64,000 nucleotides of DNA from NCBI RefSeq assembly GCF_000505545.1, contig NZ_AYTB01000012.1:96741-160740 (forward strand). Direction: 5' to 3'. The notes below the pieces were generated by a model that searched no databases, was not told the DNA's origin, and was given only the letters and a program-made list of their open reading frames with translations. This DNA is from Kurthia huakuii LAM0618 (GTDB lineage Bacteria; Bacillota; Bacilli; Bacillales_A; Planococcaceae). Below are positions 1-8,999 of the stretch, piece by piece; position 1 is the stretch's first letter, and each line of letters begins with the position of its first letter. The position numbers and the translations under genes are program-made.

Positions 1-228
1 CTATTAAACGCCATACCCTTATCAATTTTTACGAAATCAACATCTGCTAGCCTACCCTCTATGTCGCTAAAAACAGCGATTACTTTAATTCCTTCATCAT
101 CCTCAATAAAATGAAAAAAGCGAGCTATGCCCATCTTGAAATGGCACTTCATTGGTTAAATAATCTTTTACAATACTCAAAATGTCATCTTCATTTAATT
201 TAAAATACAGACGTTCTTTCTTTTTCAT
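1..228 (-). pseudogene. Frameshifted unknown gene, cut by left window edge
   Basis: An ATG at 228, preceded by an AGGAG-type site, opens a frame starting MKKKERLYFKLNEDD. It stops at a TGA (103-105) after about 40 codons. Protein-like sequence (FHFIEDDEGIKVIAVFSDIE) continues to the window edge in another frame. Removing one base from the run of six A at 114-119 (T on the coding strand) joins the two parts as SSLFHFIEDD. This is either a real homopolymer frameshift or a sequencing error. The family is not recognised and the 3' end lies outside the window. Confidence 0.5.
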
Positions 229-251
229 TATTTGTACTCACTCCTATAATT

Positions 252-291
252 CAAAAAGAGAAACTACGCATCAGCGCAATTTCTCTTTTTA
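252..291 (-). terminator. Intrinsic terminator
   Basis: Arms aaaaagagaaa (253-263) and tttctcttttt (280-290) form a hairpin overlapping the stop codon of the 62-residue membrane protein gene. A and T runs lie on both sides. Confidence 0.7.
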
Positions 292-477
292 ACGTATCGT
301 TTTTTTTCTATAATTCCAATAATTAAAAGCTAACACGAATAATGAAATTGGAATGGCATATATTTGTACGACTAACAACTTCCATGACCATACGTCATAC
401 CCTTCTGAAGCTGGTAGAAATAAGCCAATCATACAAATCAATACATACATTAAAATCGCCGGAACCCACCACTTCAT
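289..477 (-). CDS. Small two-helix membrane protein
   Basis: This 62-residue protein has two hydrophobic segments (about residues 5-22 and 33-52) and a basic tail ending NYWNYRKKTIR, so it should be an inner-membrane protein. It follows the acyl-CoA ligase gene by 14 bases and is probably co-transcribed with it. The site GAGGG lies six bases before the ATG. No family is recognised. The length and composition resemble small permease-accessory proteins, but nothing in the sequence assigns a partner. Confidence 0.65.
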   Translation of the reverse strand: MKWWVPAILMYVLICMIGLFLPASEGYDVWSWKLLVVQIYAIPISLFVLAFNYWNYRKKTIR

Positions 478-491
478 ACATATCCCTCTCT

Positions 492-1988
492 CTACTGTCG
501 CTCACGCAGCACTTGTTTTAAAATTTTACCCGATGCATTTCGTGGTAAAACATCTATCCGTTCATAACGACGTGGAACTTTATACGTTGCTAAAAACTCA
601 TTCGCAAAATTGCCTAATGTTTCTGCATCAATGCCCTCATCGCTAACATAATAAGCTTTGACAATTTCGCCAAACTCCGGATGTGGCACACCAATGACCG
701 CGGTTTCATGCACGCCATCAATGCGATTTAGTAACTCCTCCGTTTCACGCGGATAGACAATTTGTCCACCAGTAATGATAATATCTTTTGTGCGATCTAC
801 AAGCCAAATAAAGCCATGCTCATCGCGCTTCGCTAAGTCTCCAGTATGCATCCAGCCATGCTGTAGCACTGCTTGCGTCTCAAGTTCATTATCAATATAG
901 CCTTGCATAATGCCTTCCCCTGTTATATAAATTTCGCCAATTTCATCTACTGCCGCCTCGTTGCCATGTTCATTCATAATGCGTAGTTCCGTTCCAAACA
1001 TCGCGCGCTTACCAATGCTACCTGCACCGCGGTCATGCTGTTCTGGCAATAAAATTGAGCCACTAGGGCCTGTTTCTGTTAAACCATATATACATACTAA
1101 CCGTTGTGTGCCGAGTGCTTCTAATACCGTGTCCACTTCCGCTTTTGACATTGGTGCAGCACCGTATGCCCACCAAATCATCGTTGAAATATCAGTATAA
1201 GGAAGCTTCTCTGAGCGCGCTAACGCATGATACATGAGTGGCGTACCAAAAAAATGCGTCGTGCGCTCATGTTGTACGAGTTCAAGTAGCGATTCAATCG
1301 AATAATCTGGTGCTGTCACAACGGTAGCACCGACAAGCATCGCGCCGAGGAAAAACAGATGAAGCGGTGCTGAATGGCTCATCGACATCAAAATGAGCAC
1401 TTTACTTTCCGGTTTCATTTCTAACTCCACAACCGCCATATTGGCAACTGCGAGTAAATTACGATAATTGTATAATACTCCTTTTGCTTCATCCGTTGTT
1501 CCAGAAGTGTAAACAATCGATGCTAAATCATCCTCTTTTAACGTCAATTCAAATGGCGTTTTTTCGGTATCGTGCGACATTAAATAGCGCATACTTAAAA
1601 AATCCCCAGCCTCGTCACCTGTTTTCAAGCAAATAACATTATTAATTTCCCCGACAATTGGGTATAGTACATCATGAACGATAAGTGCCTTCGCTTTACT
1701 ATGCGCCAAAATACGCTCCACTTCATATTTTGTTGAATGAGTACTCACTGGAATAACAATGCCGCCAACACGCTGAATCGCAAAATAACTAATCGCTAAT
1801 TCAATCGAGTTTGGCATGAACAATACGACCGGGTCCCGATAACCGATTTCTAAATCATGTAAGCCATGTGCTAAATTTTCTACATAAGCATCTAATTGTG
1901 CATACGTGATACGCTTATTTTCACAAATTATCGCATCACGCGTTGCAAATTTCCTTGCATTTCGCGCTAAAAGTTCTGAAGTATTCAC
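492..1988 (-). CDS. AMP-forming acyl-CoA ligase
   Basis: A full-length (498 residues) ANL-superfamily enzyme that activates a carboxylic acid to its acyl-CoA through an acyl-adenylate. Visible motifs in order are the phosphate-binding YTSGTTDEAKGV (the usual G-x-P is replaced by D-E-A), the YGLTETGPSG adenine-binding motif, HTGDLAKRDEHGFIWLVDRTKD with the adenylate-binding Asp and hinge, and the C-terminal PRNASGKILK with the catalytic Lys. The start is GTG with GAGG six bases upstream. A small membrane protein gene follows immediately. Substrate cannot be read; medium- or long-chain fatty acids are usual for this type. Confidence 0.88.
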   Translation of the reverse strand: MNTSELLARNARKFATRDAIICENKRITYAQLDAYVENLAHGLHDLEIGYRDPVVLFMPNSIELAISYFAIQRVGGIVIPVSTHSTKYEVERILAHSKAKALIVHDVLYPIVGEINNVICLKTGDEAGDFLSMRYLMSHDTEKTPFELTLKEDDLASIVYTSGTTDEAKGVLYNYRNLLAVANMAVVELEMKPESKVLILMSMSHSAPLHLFFLGAMLVGATVVTAPDYSIESLLELVQHERTTHFFGTPLMYHALARSEKLPYTDISTMIWWAYGAAPMSKAEVDTVLEALGTQRLVCIYGLTETGPSGSILLPEQHDRGAGSIGKRAMFGTELRIMNEHGNEAAVDEIGEIYITGEGIMQGYIDNELETQAVLQHGWMHTGDLAKRDEHGFIWLVDRTKDIIITGGQIVYPRETEELLNRIDGVHETAVIGVPHPEFGEIVKAYYVSDEGIDAETLGNFANEFLATYKVPRRYERIDVLPRNASGKILKQVLRERQ

Positions 1989-2093
1989 AAAGATCCTCTC
2001 CTTTTACAGCGTATGCTATTAGTTACCCGAATTTTCCGATAGTTATTCGAGGCAATTGTCTGTATAATAAAATCCAACAAGGGGGTTGTTAAA

Positions 2094-2597
2094 ATGACCA
2101 TTCGTTTAGCTACGGTGGCGGATGCACCTGAAATGCTTGCGCTTCACCGAAAAATATTACAAGAACCTTATTATTTTGTCACAAGACTAGAAGAATTTAA
2201 TCGTTCACTCGAACAACAAATTGCTTGGATTGAAGATAAGCAAACAAACGAACGCGAAGTTATTTTTGTCGCTGAAGAGCATGAAAAAGTAGTTGGCTGG
2301 CTTTACTTCCAATCACCTCGCCGCGTTCTGCTACAGCATACCGGTACATTTTTTATGATGGTTGATGAAGACTATCGTCAGCAAGGCATTGGCTCCAAAC
2401 TATTAAAACGGCTACTTAAATGGGCGCGTGAAAATCCATTAATTGAAAAAGTTTCGCTCAGCGTCTTTTCGATTAATGAACCAGCCGTTGAACTGTATAA
2501 AAAAGCTGGCTTTACCGTCGAAGGACGCAAAGTAAAAGAATTTAAAATTGACGATGACCAATACATCGACGATATTTTAATGTATAAATTTGTCTAA
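2094..2597 (+). CDS. GNAT family N-acetyltransferase
   Basis: A 167-residue single-domain GNAT protein that should transfer an acetyl group from acetyl-CoA to an amine. The acetyl-CoA-binding motif is DEDYRQQGIGSKLLKRLLKWA (Q-x-x-G-I-G), followed by the typical beta-alpha tail NEPAVELYKKAGFTVEGRKVKEF. The GGGGG ribosome site precedes the ATG. It is divergent from the acyl-CoA ligase gene and ends at a strong terminator. Substrate is unknown. Confidence 0.88.
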   Translation: MTIRLATVADAPEMLALHRKILQEPYYFVTRLEEFNRSLEQQIAWIEDKQTNEREVIFVAEEHEKVVGWLYFQSPRRVLLQHTGTFFMMVDEDYRQQGIGSKLLKRLLKWARENPLIEKVSLSVFSINEPAVELYKKAGFTVEGRKVKEFKIDDDQYIDDILMYKFV

Positions 2598-2598
2598 C

Positions 2599-2637
2599 AA
2601 AAAGGAGAAGCGACTTTCGTGTGCTTCTCCTTTTTTC
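2599..2637. terminator. Bidirectional intrinsic terminator
   Basis: aaaaaggagaagc and gcttctccttttttc pair across a short loop between the convergent GNAT and LURP-one genes. Confidence 0.85.
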
Positions 2638-2641
2638 ATGG

Positions 2642-3130
2642 CTATGAACTTGCGGCAGCCGCTTCAGATGATTTGACACAATCAATCGCCACAACAAGTG
2701 CAATTAAAATCGTTTCAAACGCTTCCTCACGCACCGTCACCTCGTACTGATCGCCCCAACTAAACCATTTTTTATGCACATCGCCAATTAATTGATGTTG
2801 ATGATAGACCGAAAAGTCCATATCCCACCAATCTCCGCGCATCTCAATTTCGGCATGTTCAATCGTATACCGCCCCTTAAATAGCGACAGCTCCTTTTTA
2901 ATCGTTAAAATTTCTCGTCCGTCCACTTCGACGAAAAACTTTGGTAACAAGCTAAATATTTTCTTCGTAATATGTGCGACTTCATTGCGCTCTTTATCAA
3001 AAATTGTAAACGTTTTTGGTACCTGTAGAAAGCTACCTTCTACAAAATATTCATCTTGCTGAGCTGCATCTGTTACAGAAAACTTTCCACTTAAGCTAAA
3101 CATTTTTTGCTTTATATAGAGTTGTTTCAT
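2642..3130 (-). CDS. LURP-one/Tubby-like (YxjI-type) protein
   Basis: The sequence MKQLYIKQKMFSLSGKFSVTD..FTIFD..EVAHITKKIFSLLPKF has the alternating beta-strand pattern of the LURP-one-related (DUF567) fold, related to the Tubby C-terminal domain and phospholipid scramblases. Such proteins may bind membrane phosphoinositides; the bacterial role is not established. An in-frame ATG at 3154 sits before the AAGGGGGC ribosome site, so the ATG at 3130, nine bases after it, is preferred (162 residues). The tail is Ala/Ser-rich. Confidence 0.8.
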   Translation of the reverse strand: MKQLYIKQKMFSLSGKFSVTDAAQQDEYFVEGSFLQVPKTFTIFDKERNEVAHITKKIFSLLPKFFVEVDGREILTIKKELSLFKGRYTIEHAEIEMRGDWWDMDFSVYHQHQLIGDVHKKWFSWGDQYEVTVREEAFETILIALVVAIDCVKSSEAAAASS

Positions 3131-3192
3131 GCTTAAACGCCCCCTTTCTTCCACTATACCACGATTTCAAGTGCGTGTTTAGAATGCTTGAA

Positions 3193-3522
3193 TCAGCTGA
3201 GAATTGGATGAATCATCTCCCCTACTTGAATTAAATCTTTACGTGCCCATTGAAAATGAATAAACTTGTTACAATTTTTCATATAAAAATTTTCTATGTA
3301 ATAAATATCTCCTTTGAAATTGGCAATTTCACAAAATTGCTGCGTGCCAATCCATACATACCGATTAAAGCGATACGTTTCTCCGATTTTCATAAAACGA
3401 AAATGATGAAAACTTAACAGCATCGTATGGTCGTAACAAATTTCTTCTGTACTTGTTTTTAAGTTTTTCAAAATAACTTTTCGAATGGAGATGCCTTCCT
3501 CAATAAATTCAATTTTAAACAA
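3193..3522 (-). CDS. Hypothetical protein, TTG start
   Basis: A 109-residue soluble protein rich in aromatic residues with a predicted beta-rich character (for example ICYDHTMLLSFHHFRFM and YIENFYMKNCNKFIHF). I do not recognise the family. The start codon is TTG, with AAGGA eight bases upstream; the nearby ATG at 3530 is out of frame. No partner is evident from its neighbours. Confidence 0.6.
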   Translation of the reverse strand: MFKIEFIEEGISIRKVILKNLKTSTEEICYDHTMLLSFHHFRFMKIGETYRFNRYVWIGTQQFCEIANFKGDIYYIENFYMKNCNKFIHFQWARKDLIQVGEMIHPILS

Positions 3523-3690
3523 GCTATCATTCCTTTTCCATCAAAAATCTACGTCTAAACAACTTTATACAATTAATTCTATGTTATTTAGCTAAAATTT
3601 AGAATAAGCCATTAGGAGTAGCTTATAATACAATATTTTTATATCAATATAGAGATAGTTTAAGATTAAGGTCTTTTTCTTCAAAAGAAA

Positions 3691-3727
3691 TAAAAAAAGA
3701 GGTTAGGAATCCAATCCTACCTCTCAC
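3691..3727 (-). terminator. Intrinsic terminator
   Basis: agaggttagga / tcctacctct hairpin followed on the minus strand by a T run, just after the stop of the 94-residue membrane protein. Confidence 0.8.
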
Positions 3728-3728
3728 T

Positions 3729-4013
3729 TTATACGTCCCAAATAAACGTAACAATTAACCATGCGGCGAAAAAAACACCACCGATAATCATTAGCCATTT
3801 ACGTTGAACGTTATAATAAAAACGCATTGCAAAGCGAATACACTCAATCAAAAAGAAAAATAACAATCCGAAAATAATGTATTTAGCCGTACTGACGTCA
3901 ATAACAACTGGCTCGTTTGAAACGGCGACCATCGCGATAAAGAGCGCTAAACAAATAAGCGCTACAAACGTAATGCTTGCTCGAATATGCAGCCATGTCG
4001 TGTTTTCTTTCAT
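3729..4013 (-). CDS. Small three-helix membrane protein
   Basis: A 94-residue protein with three hydrophobic segments: SITFVALICLALFIAMVAV, YIIFGLLFFFLIECIRF and WLMIIGGVFFAAWLIVTFI. It starts 16 bases downstream of the FusB-like gene on the same strand and is likely co-transcribed, ending at its own terminator. No conserved polar motif or known family was recognised, so function is unknown. Confidence 0.65.
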   Translation of the reverse strand: MKENTTWLHIRASITFVALICLALFIAMVAVSNEPVVIDVSTAKYIIFGLLFFFLIECIRFAMRFYYNVQRKWLMIIGGVFFAAWLIVTFIWDV

Positions 4014-4029
4014 AACAAGGTCCTACTTT

Positions 4030-4662
4030 CTACACTAAATTGCGCGCCACAAAAGCTTCTAATTTCTCGTAATCCGTCACGTGCGCATTGCATGTTTCCA
4101 CGTCATCACAAATATAATTACTATATGATGTATACATATCTGCATTGCCTTTTACGGTTGCTGTAAATAAGTGAACCGCCCCGTGCTGATTACAAATCGC
4201 ACAAATACCTTTTGTAGCATATTGTGGTTGTGATACGCCGCGTAACGCCACAAAGGCACCGTCTTTTTCAATAACGATATATTGGCGATGCGTGCCTGAG
4301 TCAAGCCATGATAAATAGCTAATGCTATGCCAATCAACCATTTCTAGCTTCGGCAATTTTAATTTTTTATCTTTGCGAAATAGCTTTTGTAAGCCTTTTT
4401 CCGAAATTGTTTTAAAAGGTATCGTATATCTCTTTAAGCTCTCTTTAAAAAGCTCTGCATCCGTACGATCTGAAATATTGCTAATTGCATGTAAAATTTC
4501 TGCTGTTGCATTCGGTAATTTCTCTTTTATTTCAGCAACTGCAAGACCTTTTACCGCATTCAATACTTCCGGATCTTTCGATGACGATTTCGCGCTTAAA
4601 ATTTTCTTCACTTGCTGTTCGATTAAGCGCACATTCGCTACTGTTAAAAATGGGTTGGTCAT
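4030..4662 (-). CDS. FusB/FusC-type EF-G-binding protein
   Basis: A 210-residue protein with the FusB family layout: an alpha-helical N-terminal EF-G-binding domain (about 1-90) and a C-terminal treble-clef zinc-finger domain (about 105-208). Candidate zinc ligands are C154-x2-C157 with C191 and H194; C185 is nearby. Known FusB proteins bind elongation factor G and free it from ribosomes stalled by fusidic acid, so this chromosomal copy may give intrinsic tolerance or act as a housekeeping translation factor. GGAGG lies seven bases before the ATG. Confidence 0.85.
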   Translation of the reverse strand: MTNPFLTVANVRLIEQQVKKILSAKSSSKDPEVLNAVKGLAVAEIKEKLPNATAEILHAISNISDRTDAELFKESLKRYTIPFKTISEKGLQKLFRKDKKLKLPKLEMVDWHSISYLSWLDSGTHRQYIVIEKDGAFVALRGVSQPQYATKGICAICNQHGAVHLFTATVKGNADMYTSYSNYICDDVETCNAHVTDYEKLEAFVARNLV

Positions 4663-4730
4663 GTGTTTTCCTCCGTATATTTAAATTAATGCCGATTGTT
4701 GCTACGGTGTCATTGCATTTATTATAGCAC

Positions 4731-4758
4731 AAAAAAAAGAGCGGCCGAAGCCACCCTC
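4731..4758 (-). terminator. Intrinsic terminator with TTCG loop
   Basis: On the minus strand an eight-pair stem closed by TTCG is followed by eight T, directly after the stop of the 123-residue gene. Confidence 0.75.
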
Positions 4759-4761
4759 TGC

Positions 4762-5133
4762 TTAGTCATTTGTCCAATCATCATCGCTCATAAAAGATTC
4801 AGCGAGACTACGTTTTTCGCGTACAAATTCATGAATCGTCCGCAAAAACATATCCATTAGGCGTGGCCCTAACACATCATTAAACCATAAGTAAATTTCG
4901 TAATCATCGGTGCCATATGGCGTCGCATTAATAAAAAACGTCGTGTCGCGCTCCTTATTATGTACGATATCGATATCAAACTGCGTAATTTCAAAGTGCT
5001 CTGTTTGAATACCTAAGCTCGTTAAATCAATTTCCACCTCAGTCGACCACGTATCGTACTTGTCCCCGCTCTCACGGTTCATCAAGCAAACTTCTGTATT
5101 TTCAAGTAAATATTGTAACGAATAAAATTCCAT
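4762..5133 (-). CDS. Hypothetical acidic protein
   Basis: A 123-residue, strongly acidic soluble protein (C-terminus SFMSDDDWTND). It contains an amphipathic helix near DVLGPRLMDMFLRTIHEF and beta-type segments such as TTFFINATPYGTDDYEIYLWF. No family is recognised. The ribosome site GGAGG is seven bases from the ATG, and a terminator closes the transcript. Neighbours (FusB-like protein, HemAT) do not suggest a role. Confidence 0.6.
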   Translation of the reverse strand: MEFYSLQYLLENTEVCLMNRESGDKYDTWSTEVEIDLTSLGIQTEHFEITQFDIDIVHNKERDTTFFINATPYGTDDYEIYLWFNDVLGPRLMDMFLRTIHEFVREKRSLAESFMSDDDWTND

Positions 5134-5222
5134 ATGACTACCTCCACTTCATTCGATGTTGTTTCTATTATACATGAAGGAAAAATTTTTACATAACAGA
5201 ACACGTTGAGGCATTAACCATT

Positions 5223-5261
5223 CAAAAAAACCTTTTCAACAGATTACTATTGAAAAGGTTC
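5223..5261 (-). terminator. Intrinsic terminator after HemAT gene
   Basis: aaccttttcaa (5229-5239) pairs with ttgaaaaggtt (5250-5260); a T run follows on the minus strand. Confidence 0.8.
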
Positions 5262-5331
5262 TTAATCCCTACACAAACATGCACACTCCACTACCGTTCT
5301 TCTGAGTTTCTTCTATTATAAATAGGCACTA

Positions 5332-6633
5332 TTATGAAAACTGGCTTAACTGCGTAGACGCTTGTAAAATATCATCGCTACTACGGCGGATCGTTTGCAT
5401 CGATGAATTAATTTGTACAACATCTTGATTAAAGCGATGATTACTATCTTTCAAATGTTGCATCGTACTATTCATCATTGCAAACGCCTGCTCTACCTTT
5501 TTCATTTCGTCAGTAGAGACATCGATTTGTTGGCGTAACGTATCTGACGTTGCAACAATCGTTTGCGTCTTTTGTTGTGACACATGTAAAATCGTACTTA
5601 CTTCATCAACAGACTGCTTCGTATTTTCCGCTAATTTGCGTACTTCATCAGCAACGACGGCAAAACCTTTGCCTTGCTCACCAGCACGCGCCGCTTCAAT
5701 TGACGCATTGAGTGCGAGTAAATTCGTTTGATCGGCAATCGACGTAATCAATTTTGCAATCGTTGTCATCTGCTCATTTAATGTAGAAAGTTCATCGACT
5801 TGCTGCTGAATTTGGCTCATTGTTTCAAGTAATACTTGCCCATCATGCCCTGTTTTTTGGACGCGTTGTTGTTCAACAATCGTTGTTTGTGCAAGTTGAT
5901 TACTAATTTCAACATTGTCTTGCGATAAGTCGGTTAAATTTTGCAACACGCCACCCATCGCTTGTAATTCTTCATTTGTTGTAGATACAATTTGCCCTAC
6001 TTCATTACTATTCGCCAAAATCTCATGCATCATCTGATCCTTTTGCACATTTTCTTGTTGCAACTGGCGTTGATGTTGTTCTTCATAAGATTCTAAAACA
6101 ATTTGTTGTTCTAAATTTAAAATTTTTGAAATGGCCATAATAATACGATATTGCTCTCGTTGCGTAAAATCAGTATGCGCTACGATAACAAAAAAACCAT
6201 TCAGTAAATCTTGAAACGCACTCATATACCATTTCGGCGCTAAACCAATACGTGCATGAACTTCTGCAATCTTGTAACGCTTTTGTAAATACATTTCATC
6301 AATGACACCATCAAACATTTCACTAATATGTTTGCGTAATGTCGCACTTAAACGCGAAACAGAACTATGTTTTTCGATAATTTGACCAAGTGACGATTCT
6401 TTTGCTAAATTTTCATAAAACTTTTCAACAATAGATTCCAAATTTCGTTGCAATGCTGGACGCATCACACGTAAGATAGCTAAATCATCAATTGTTAATT
6501 GCACCATCGCCATTTGGTGCTGCATCGATTGTTGCAATGTAGCTGAGATACTAACATTGCTACGTTCCTCTGCCAGCTGCGCATCTAATGTGACTTGTTG
6601 TTGTTCTTTTTTATGGCGTGAAAAAAATGCCAT
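5332..6633 (-). CDS. hemAT: HemAT-type globin-coupled chemoreceptor
   Basis: A 433-residue soluble oxygen sensor for aerotaxis. Residues about 30-190 form a protoglobin domain with [17 protein letters not shown]126 matches the proximal heme ligand position. A coiled-coil leads to a methyl-accepting signalling domain whose tip ([20 protein letters not shown]) contacts CheA and CheW. No membrane segment is present, as in Bacillus subtilis HemAT, which has nearly the same length. The gene stands alone with a GGGGG ribosome site and its own terminator. Confidence 0.93.
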   Translation of the reverse strand: MAFFSRHKKEQQQVTLDAQLAEERSNVSISATLQQSMQHQMAMVQLTIDDLAILRVMRPALQRNLESIVEKFYENLAKESSLGQIIEKHSSVSRLSATLRKHISEMFDGVIDEMYLQKRYKIAEVHARIGLAPKWYMSAFQDLLNGFFVIVAHTDFTQREQYRIIMAISKILNLEQQIVLESYEEQHQRQLQQENVQKDQMMHEILANSNEVGQIVSTTNEELQAMGGVLQNLTDLSQDNVEISNQLAQTTIVEQQRVQKTGHDGQVLLETMSQIQQQVDELSTLNEQMTTIAKLITSIADQTNLLALNASIEAARAGEQGKGFAVVADEVRKLAENTKQSVDEVSTILHVSQQKTQTIVATSDTLRQQIDVSTDEMKKVEQAFAMMNSTMQHLKDSNHRFNQDVVQINSSMQTIRRSSDDILQASTQLSQFS

Positions 6634-6766
6634 TTTTTAACCCCCAAAATCATTTAATTGTAAATGTTTATATATAAATTATACCATATGTCACAATTCA
6701 AAAAATCATTCTTTTAAGTATAATTTATTAATTAAATACAATTATATGAAGGTACAAAAGAACTAT

Positions 6767-7234
6767 TTATTTTAGTAACGCCGTTAAATTAGCCATTTCA
6801 ATTGCTGATACTGCTGCGTCATAACCTTTATTGCCCGCTTTTGTTCCTGAACGTTCAATTGCCTGTTCGATTGATTCTGTTGTCACGATACCAAAAATTA
6901 CTGGCACCCCTGTTTGCAAACCTACTTGTGCAATGCCTTTTGCTGCTTCATTGCACACATAATCATAATGCGTTGTTGAGCCACGAATGACCGTACCTAA
7001 ACCGATTACAGCATCGTATTCTCCTTTTTCCGCTAATTTCTTGGCGATAAATGGTACTTCAAAAGCTCCTGGCACCCATACTGTATCAATATTCGCTTCT
7101 TCTACACCGTGACGTAATAATCCATCTGTTGCACCATCGACTAATTTTGCGTTAATGAATTCGTTAAAACGTCCAACGACGATTCCAATTTTTAATCCTG
7201 TACCTACTAATTGTGCTTCAATTGTTTTACCCAT
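6767..7234 (-). CDS. ribH: 6,7-dimethyl-8-ribityllumazine synthase
   Basis: Condenses 3,4-dihydroxy-2-butanone 4-phosphate with the ribitylaminouracil intermediate to give lumazine, the penultimate step to riboflavin. Family signatures include [21 protein letters not shown] and [15 protein letters not shown] with the catalytic His. The start at 7234 (155 residues) lies after AGGAG and overlaps the end of ribB by eight bases; an upstream in-frame extension precedes the ribosome site and was rejected. It is the last gene of the riboswitch-controlled operon. Confidence 0.95.
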   Translation of the reverse strand: MGKTIEAQLVGTGLKIGIVVGRFNEFINAKLVDGATDGLLRHGVEEANIDTVWVPGAFEVPFIAKKLAEKGEYDAVIGLGTVIRGSTTHYDYVCNEAAKGIAQVGLQTGVPVIFGIVTTESIEQAIERSGTKAGNKGYDAAVSAIEMANLTALLK

Positions 7235-7847
7235 GTGTAACCAGCTCCTTTTGTTGTTGTACATACGCTACTAATTGTTCAATAGAAATTAATGGACAGT
7301 TCATCATTCGTGAAATGCGCTCTAGCTCTGGCAAGCGTGCCATATGACCATCGGCGCTCATAATTTCACAAATAATACCCGCTTCTTTGACACCCGCAAG
7401 CTTCGCAAGTTCGACCGCAGCTTCTGTATGACCACGGCGTTCTAGCACACCACCATCTTTGGCAATCAACGGGAAAATATGACCTGGTCTGCGGAAATCT
7501 GCCGGCTCATCGCTCGTAATTAATTTTTCAATCGTCAGTGCACGTTCAAATGCACTAATGCCTGTATCTGTTTCTTTATAATCAATACTTACCGTAAAAG
7601 CAGTTCCATGATTATCGGTATTGTTTGTCACCATTGGCGCAAGTGCTAATTTTTGTGCAATCGCCGCTGAAATCGGTGTACAAATCAACCCCTTACCATA
7701 CGTTGCCATCGCGTTAATCGTATCCGGTGTCACATAATCGGCTAATGCGACAAAATCACCTTCATTTTCGCGATCCTCATCATCAACAACAATAATCATT
7801 TTTCCTTGCTTTAACTGTTCAAGTGCTTCATCAATTGTATGTAGCAT
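7227..7847 (-). CDS. ribB: 3,4-dihydroxy-2-butanone 4-phosphate synthase
   Basis: Converts ribulose 5-phosphate to the four-carbon riboflavin precursor. Recognised by [21 protein letters not shown] (metal-binding acidic loop), [11 protein letters not shown] and [16 protein letters not shown]. At 206 residues it is monofunctional: the GTP cyclohydrolase II domain fused in the RibBA proteins of many Bacillus is absent. It sits between ribE (12-base gap) and ribH (overlap). The GGAGGG ribosome site precedes the ATG. Confidence 0.95.
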   Translation of the reverse strand: MLHTIDEALEQLKQGKMIIVVDDEDRENEGDFVALADYVTPDTINAMATYGKGLICTPISAAIAQKLALAPMVTNNTDNHGTAFTVSIDYKETDTGISAFERALTIEKLITSDEPADFRRPGHIFPLIAKDGGVLERRGHTEAAVELAKLAGVKEAGIICEIMSADGHMARLPELERISRMMNCPLISIEQLVAYVQQQKELVTHG

Positions 7848-7859
7848 GTCAGTTCCCTC

Positions 7860-8489
7860 CTAATAGCCATGTTGCGCTAAAAAGTCGCGCGTTAATGGCG
7901 GTTGTTTAGCCGTTAGCTTTTCAACGTATTTCGCAATAACATCCGTTTCGATGTTGACGACTTCGCCTTTTCGCTTTTTGCTAAAAATCGTTTCTGCATA
8001 CGTATGCGGAATAAGTGATACAGTAATTCCTTGTTCGCGGACATCAAAAATCGTTAAGCTCGTACCATCGATTGTAATCGACCCTTTTTTAATGCAATAA
8101 CGTGTCAATGACGCATCTAGTCGCAAGTCGATATATACAGCATTTGACACCGTACGCTTTTTTGCAATGGTCGCTGTACCATCAACATGCCCCGACACAA
8201 TATGACCACCGAAGCGGCTCGTTGCTAACATTGCACGTTCTAAATTGACACCATCACCTGATGCTAATTTTGCAAGGCTCGTTGCTTGAAACGTTTCCGG
8301 CATAACATCTGCTGTAAAAGTGGTTGTTGTAAAGTCCGTAACCGTTAAGCATACGCCATTGACGGCGATACTATCACCAAGCTGCACATCTTCAAGCACT
8401 TTTTTTGCGGCAATCGTTAATGCAAGTGCGTGTTGCTGCCGAGTGATTTTTTTTACTGTTCCAACTTCTTCGATAATTCCTGTAAACAC
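7860..8489 (-). CDS. ribE: Riboflavin synthase alpha chain
   Basis: Dismutates two molecules of lumazine to riboflavin and its pyrimidine precursor. The 209 residues form two lumazine-binding barrels, each starting with the family pattern (MFTGIIEEVGTV at residue 1 and FGGHIVSGHVDGTATI near residue 92). The start is GTG with AAAGGAG nine bases upstream. It is the first gene of the operon, about 85 bases after the second riboswitch terminator, so expression should fall when FMN is abundant. Confidence 0.95.
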   Translation of the reverse strand: MFTGIIEEVGTVKKITRQQHALALTIAAKKVLEDVQLGDSIAVNGVCLTVTDFTTTTFTADVMPETFQATSLAKLASGDGVNLERAMLATSRFGGHIVSGHVDGTATIAKKRTVSNAVYIDLRLDASLTRYCIKKGSITIDGTSLTIFDVREQGITVSLIPHTYAETIFSKKRKGEVVNIETDVIAKYVEKLTAKQPPLTRDFLAQHGY

Positions 8490-8574
8490 AGTTTCATTCT
8501 CCTTTCTAAACTAACGCAATTAGTTTTTTCGGATAAATGAATAGAGGGATACTACGAACAAACTTTTGGGCATG

Positions 8575-8606
8575 TAAAAAGGGACCTCACGTACTAGCGG
8601 GGTCCC
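8575..8606 (-). terminator. Expression-platform terminator of second FMN riboswitch
   Basis: GGGACC and GGTCCC arms followed by TTTTT on the minus strand, lying between the downstream aptamer and ribE. Confidence 0.85.
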
Positions 8607-8656
8607 TTCATTTATGCGTCAACAAATAAGCGTACAATGGTACACTTTTTCTGCGC

Positions 8657-8766
8657 ATTCTTCTCTCATCCAGACTATACTGTCGGCCCTGGAATTCCAC
8701 CAGATCCTGCTCGAAAGCTCGCGGACTATAACCGCCGATTGGGAATTGCACCCTACCCCGAAGAAT
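8657..8766 (-). promoter_or_regulatory. FMN riboswitch, downstream copy
   Basis: The minus strand carries the conserved RFN-element core: CTTCGGGGTAGGGTG, CAATTCCCAATCGGCGGT, GGCCGACAGT and GTCTGGATGAGAGAAG. P1 is ATTCTTC/GAAGAAT. It is 110 bases long, the same as the upstream copy, and is followed by its own terminator before ribE. Confidence 0.95.
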
Positions 8767-8784
8767 TGCTATGTAGTTTTGAAA

Positions 8785-8822
8785 TAAAAAAATCCCGTCT
8801 AGGTACTATACCAAGCGGGGTT
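8785..8822 (-). terminator. Expression-platform terminator of first FMN riboswitch
   Basis: On the minus strand a CCCCGCTTGG arm pairs imperfectly with CCTAGACGGG, followed by a run of seven T. It lies between the two aptamers. Confidence 0.7.
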
Positions 8823-8889
8823 TGCAAATTTACGGTGCATCAAATAAACCATAATGAAACGCTACTGCGCCACTATCGTCATGCATCGA

Positions 8890-8999
8890 ATCCTTCTCTC
8901 ATCCAGACTATACTGTCGGCCTCGGAATTTCACCGAATCCTGCTCGAAAGCTCGCGGGCTATAACCGCCGATTGGGAATTGCACCCTACCCCGAAGGAT
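8890..8999 (-). promoter_or_regulatory. FMN riboswitch, upstream copy
   Basis: This copy has the same conserved core as the downstream one. Its P1 is ATCCTTC/GAAGGAT, where a C-G pair replaces the T-A pair of the other copy. Another stem changes TCTGG/CCAGG to TTCGG/CCGAG. Such paired substitutions suggest both aptamers are maintained by selection. It is the first element transcribed. Confidence 0.95.
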
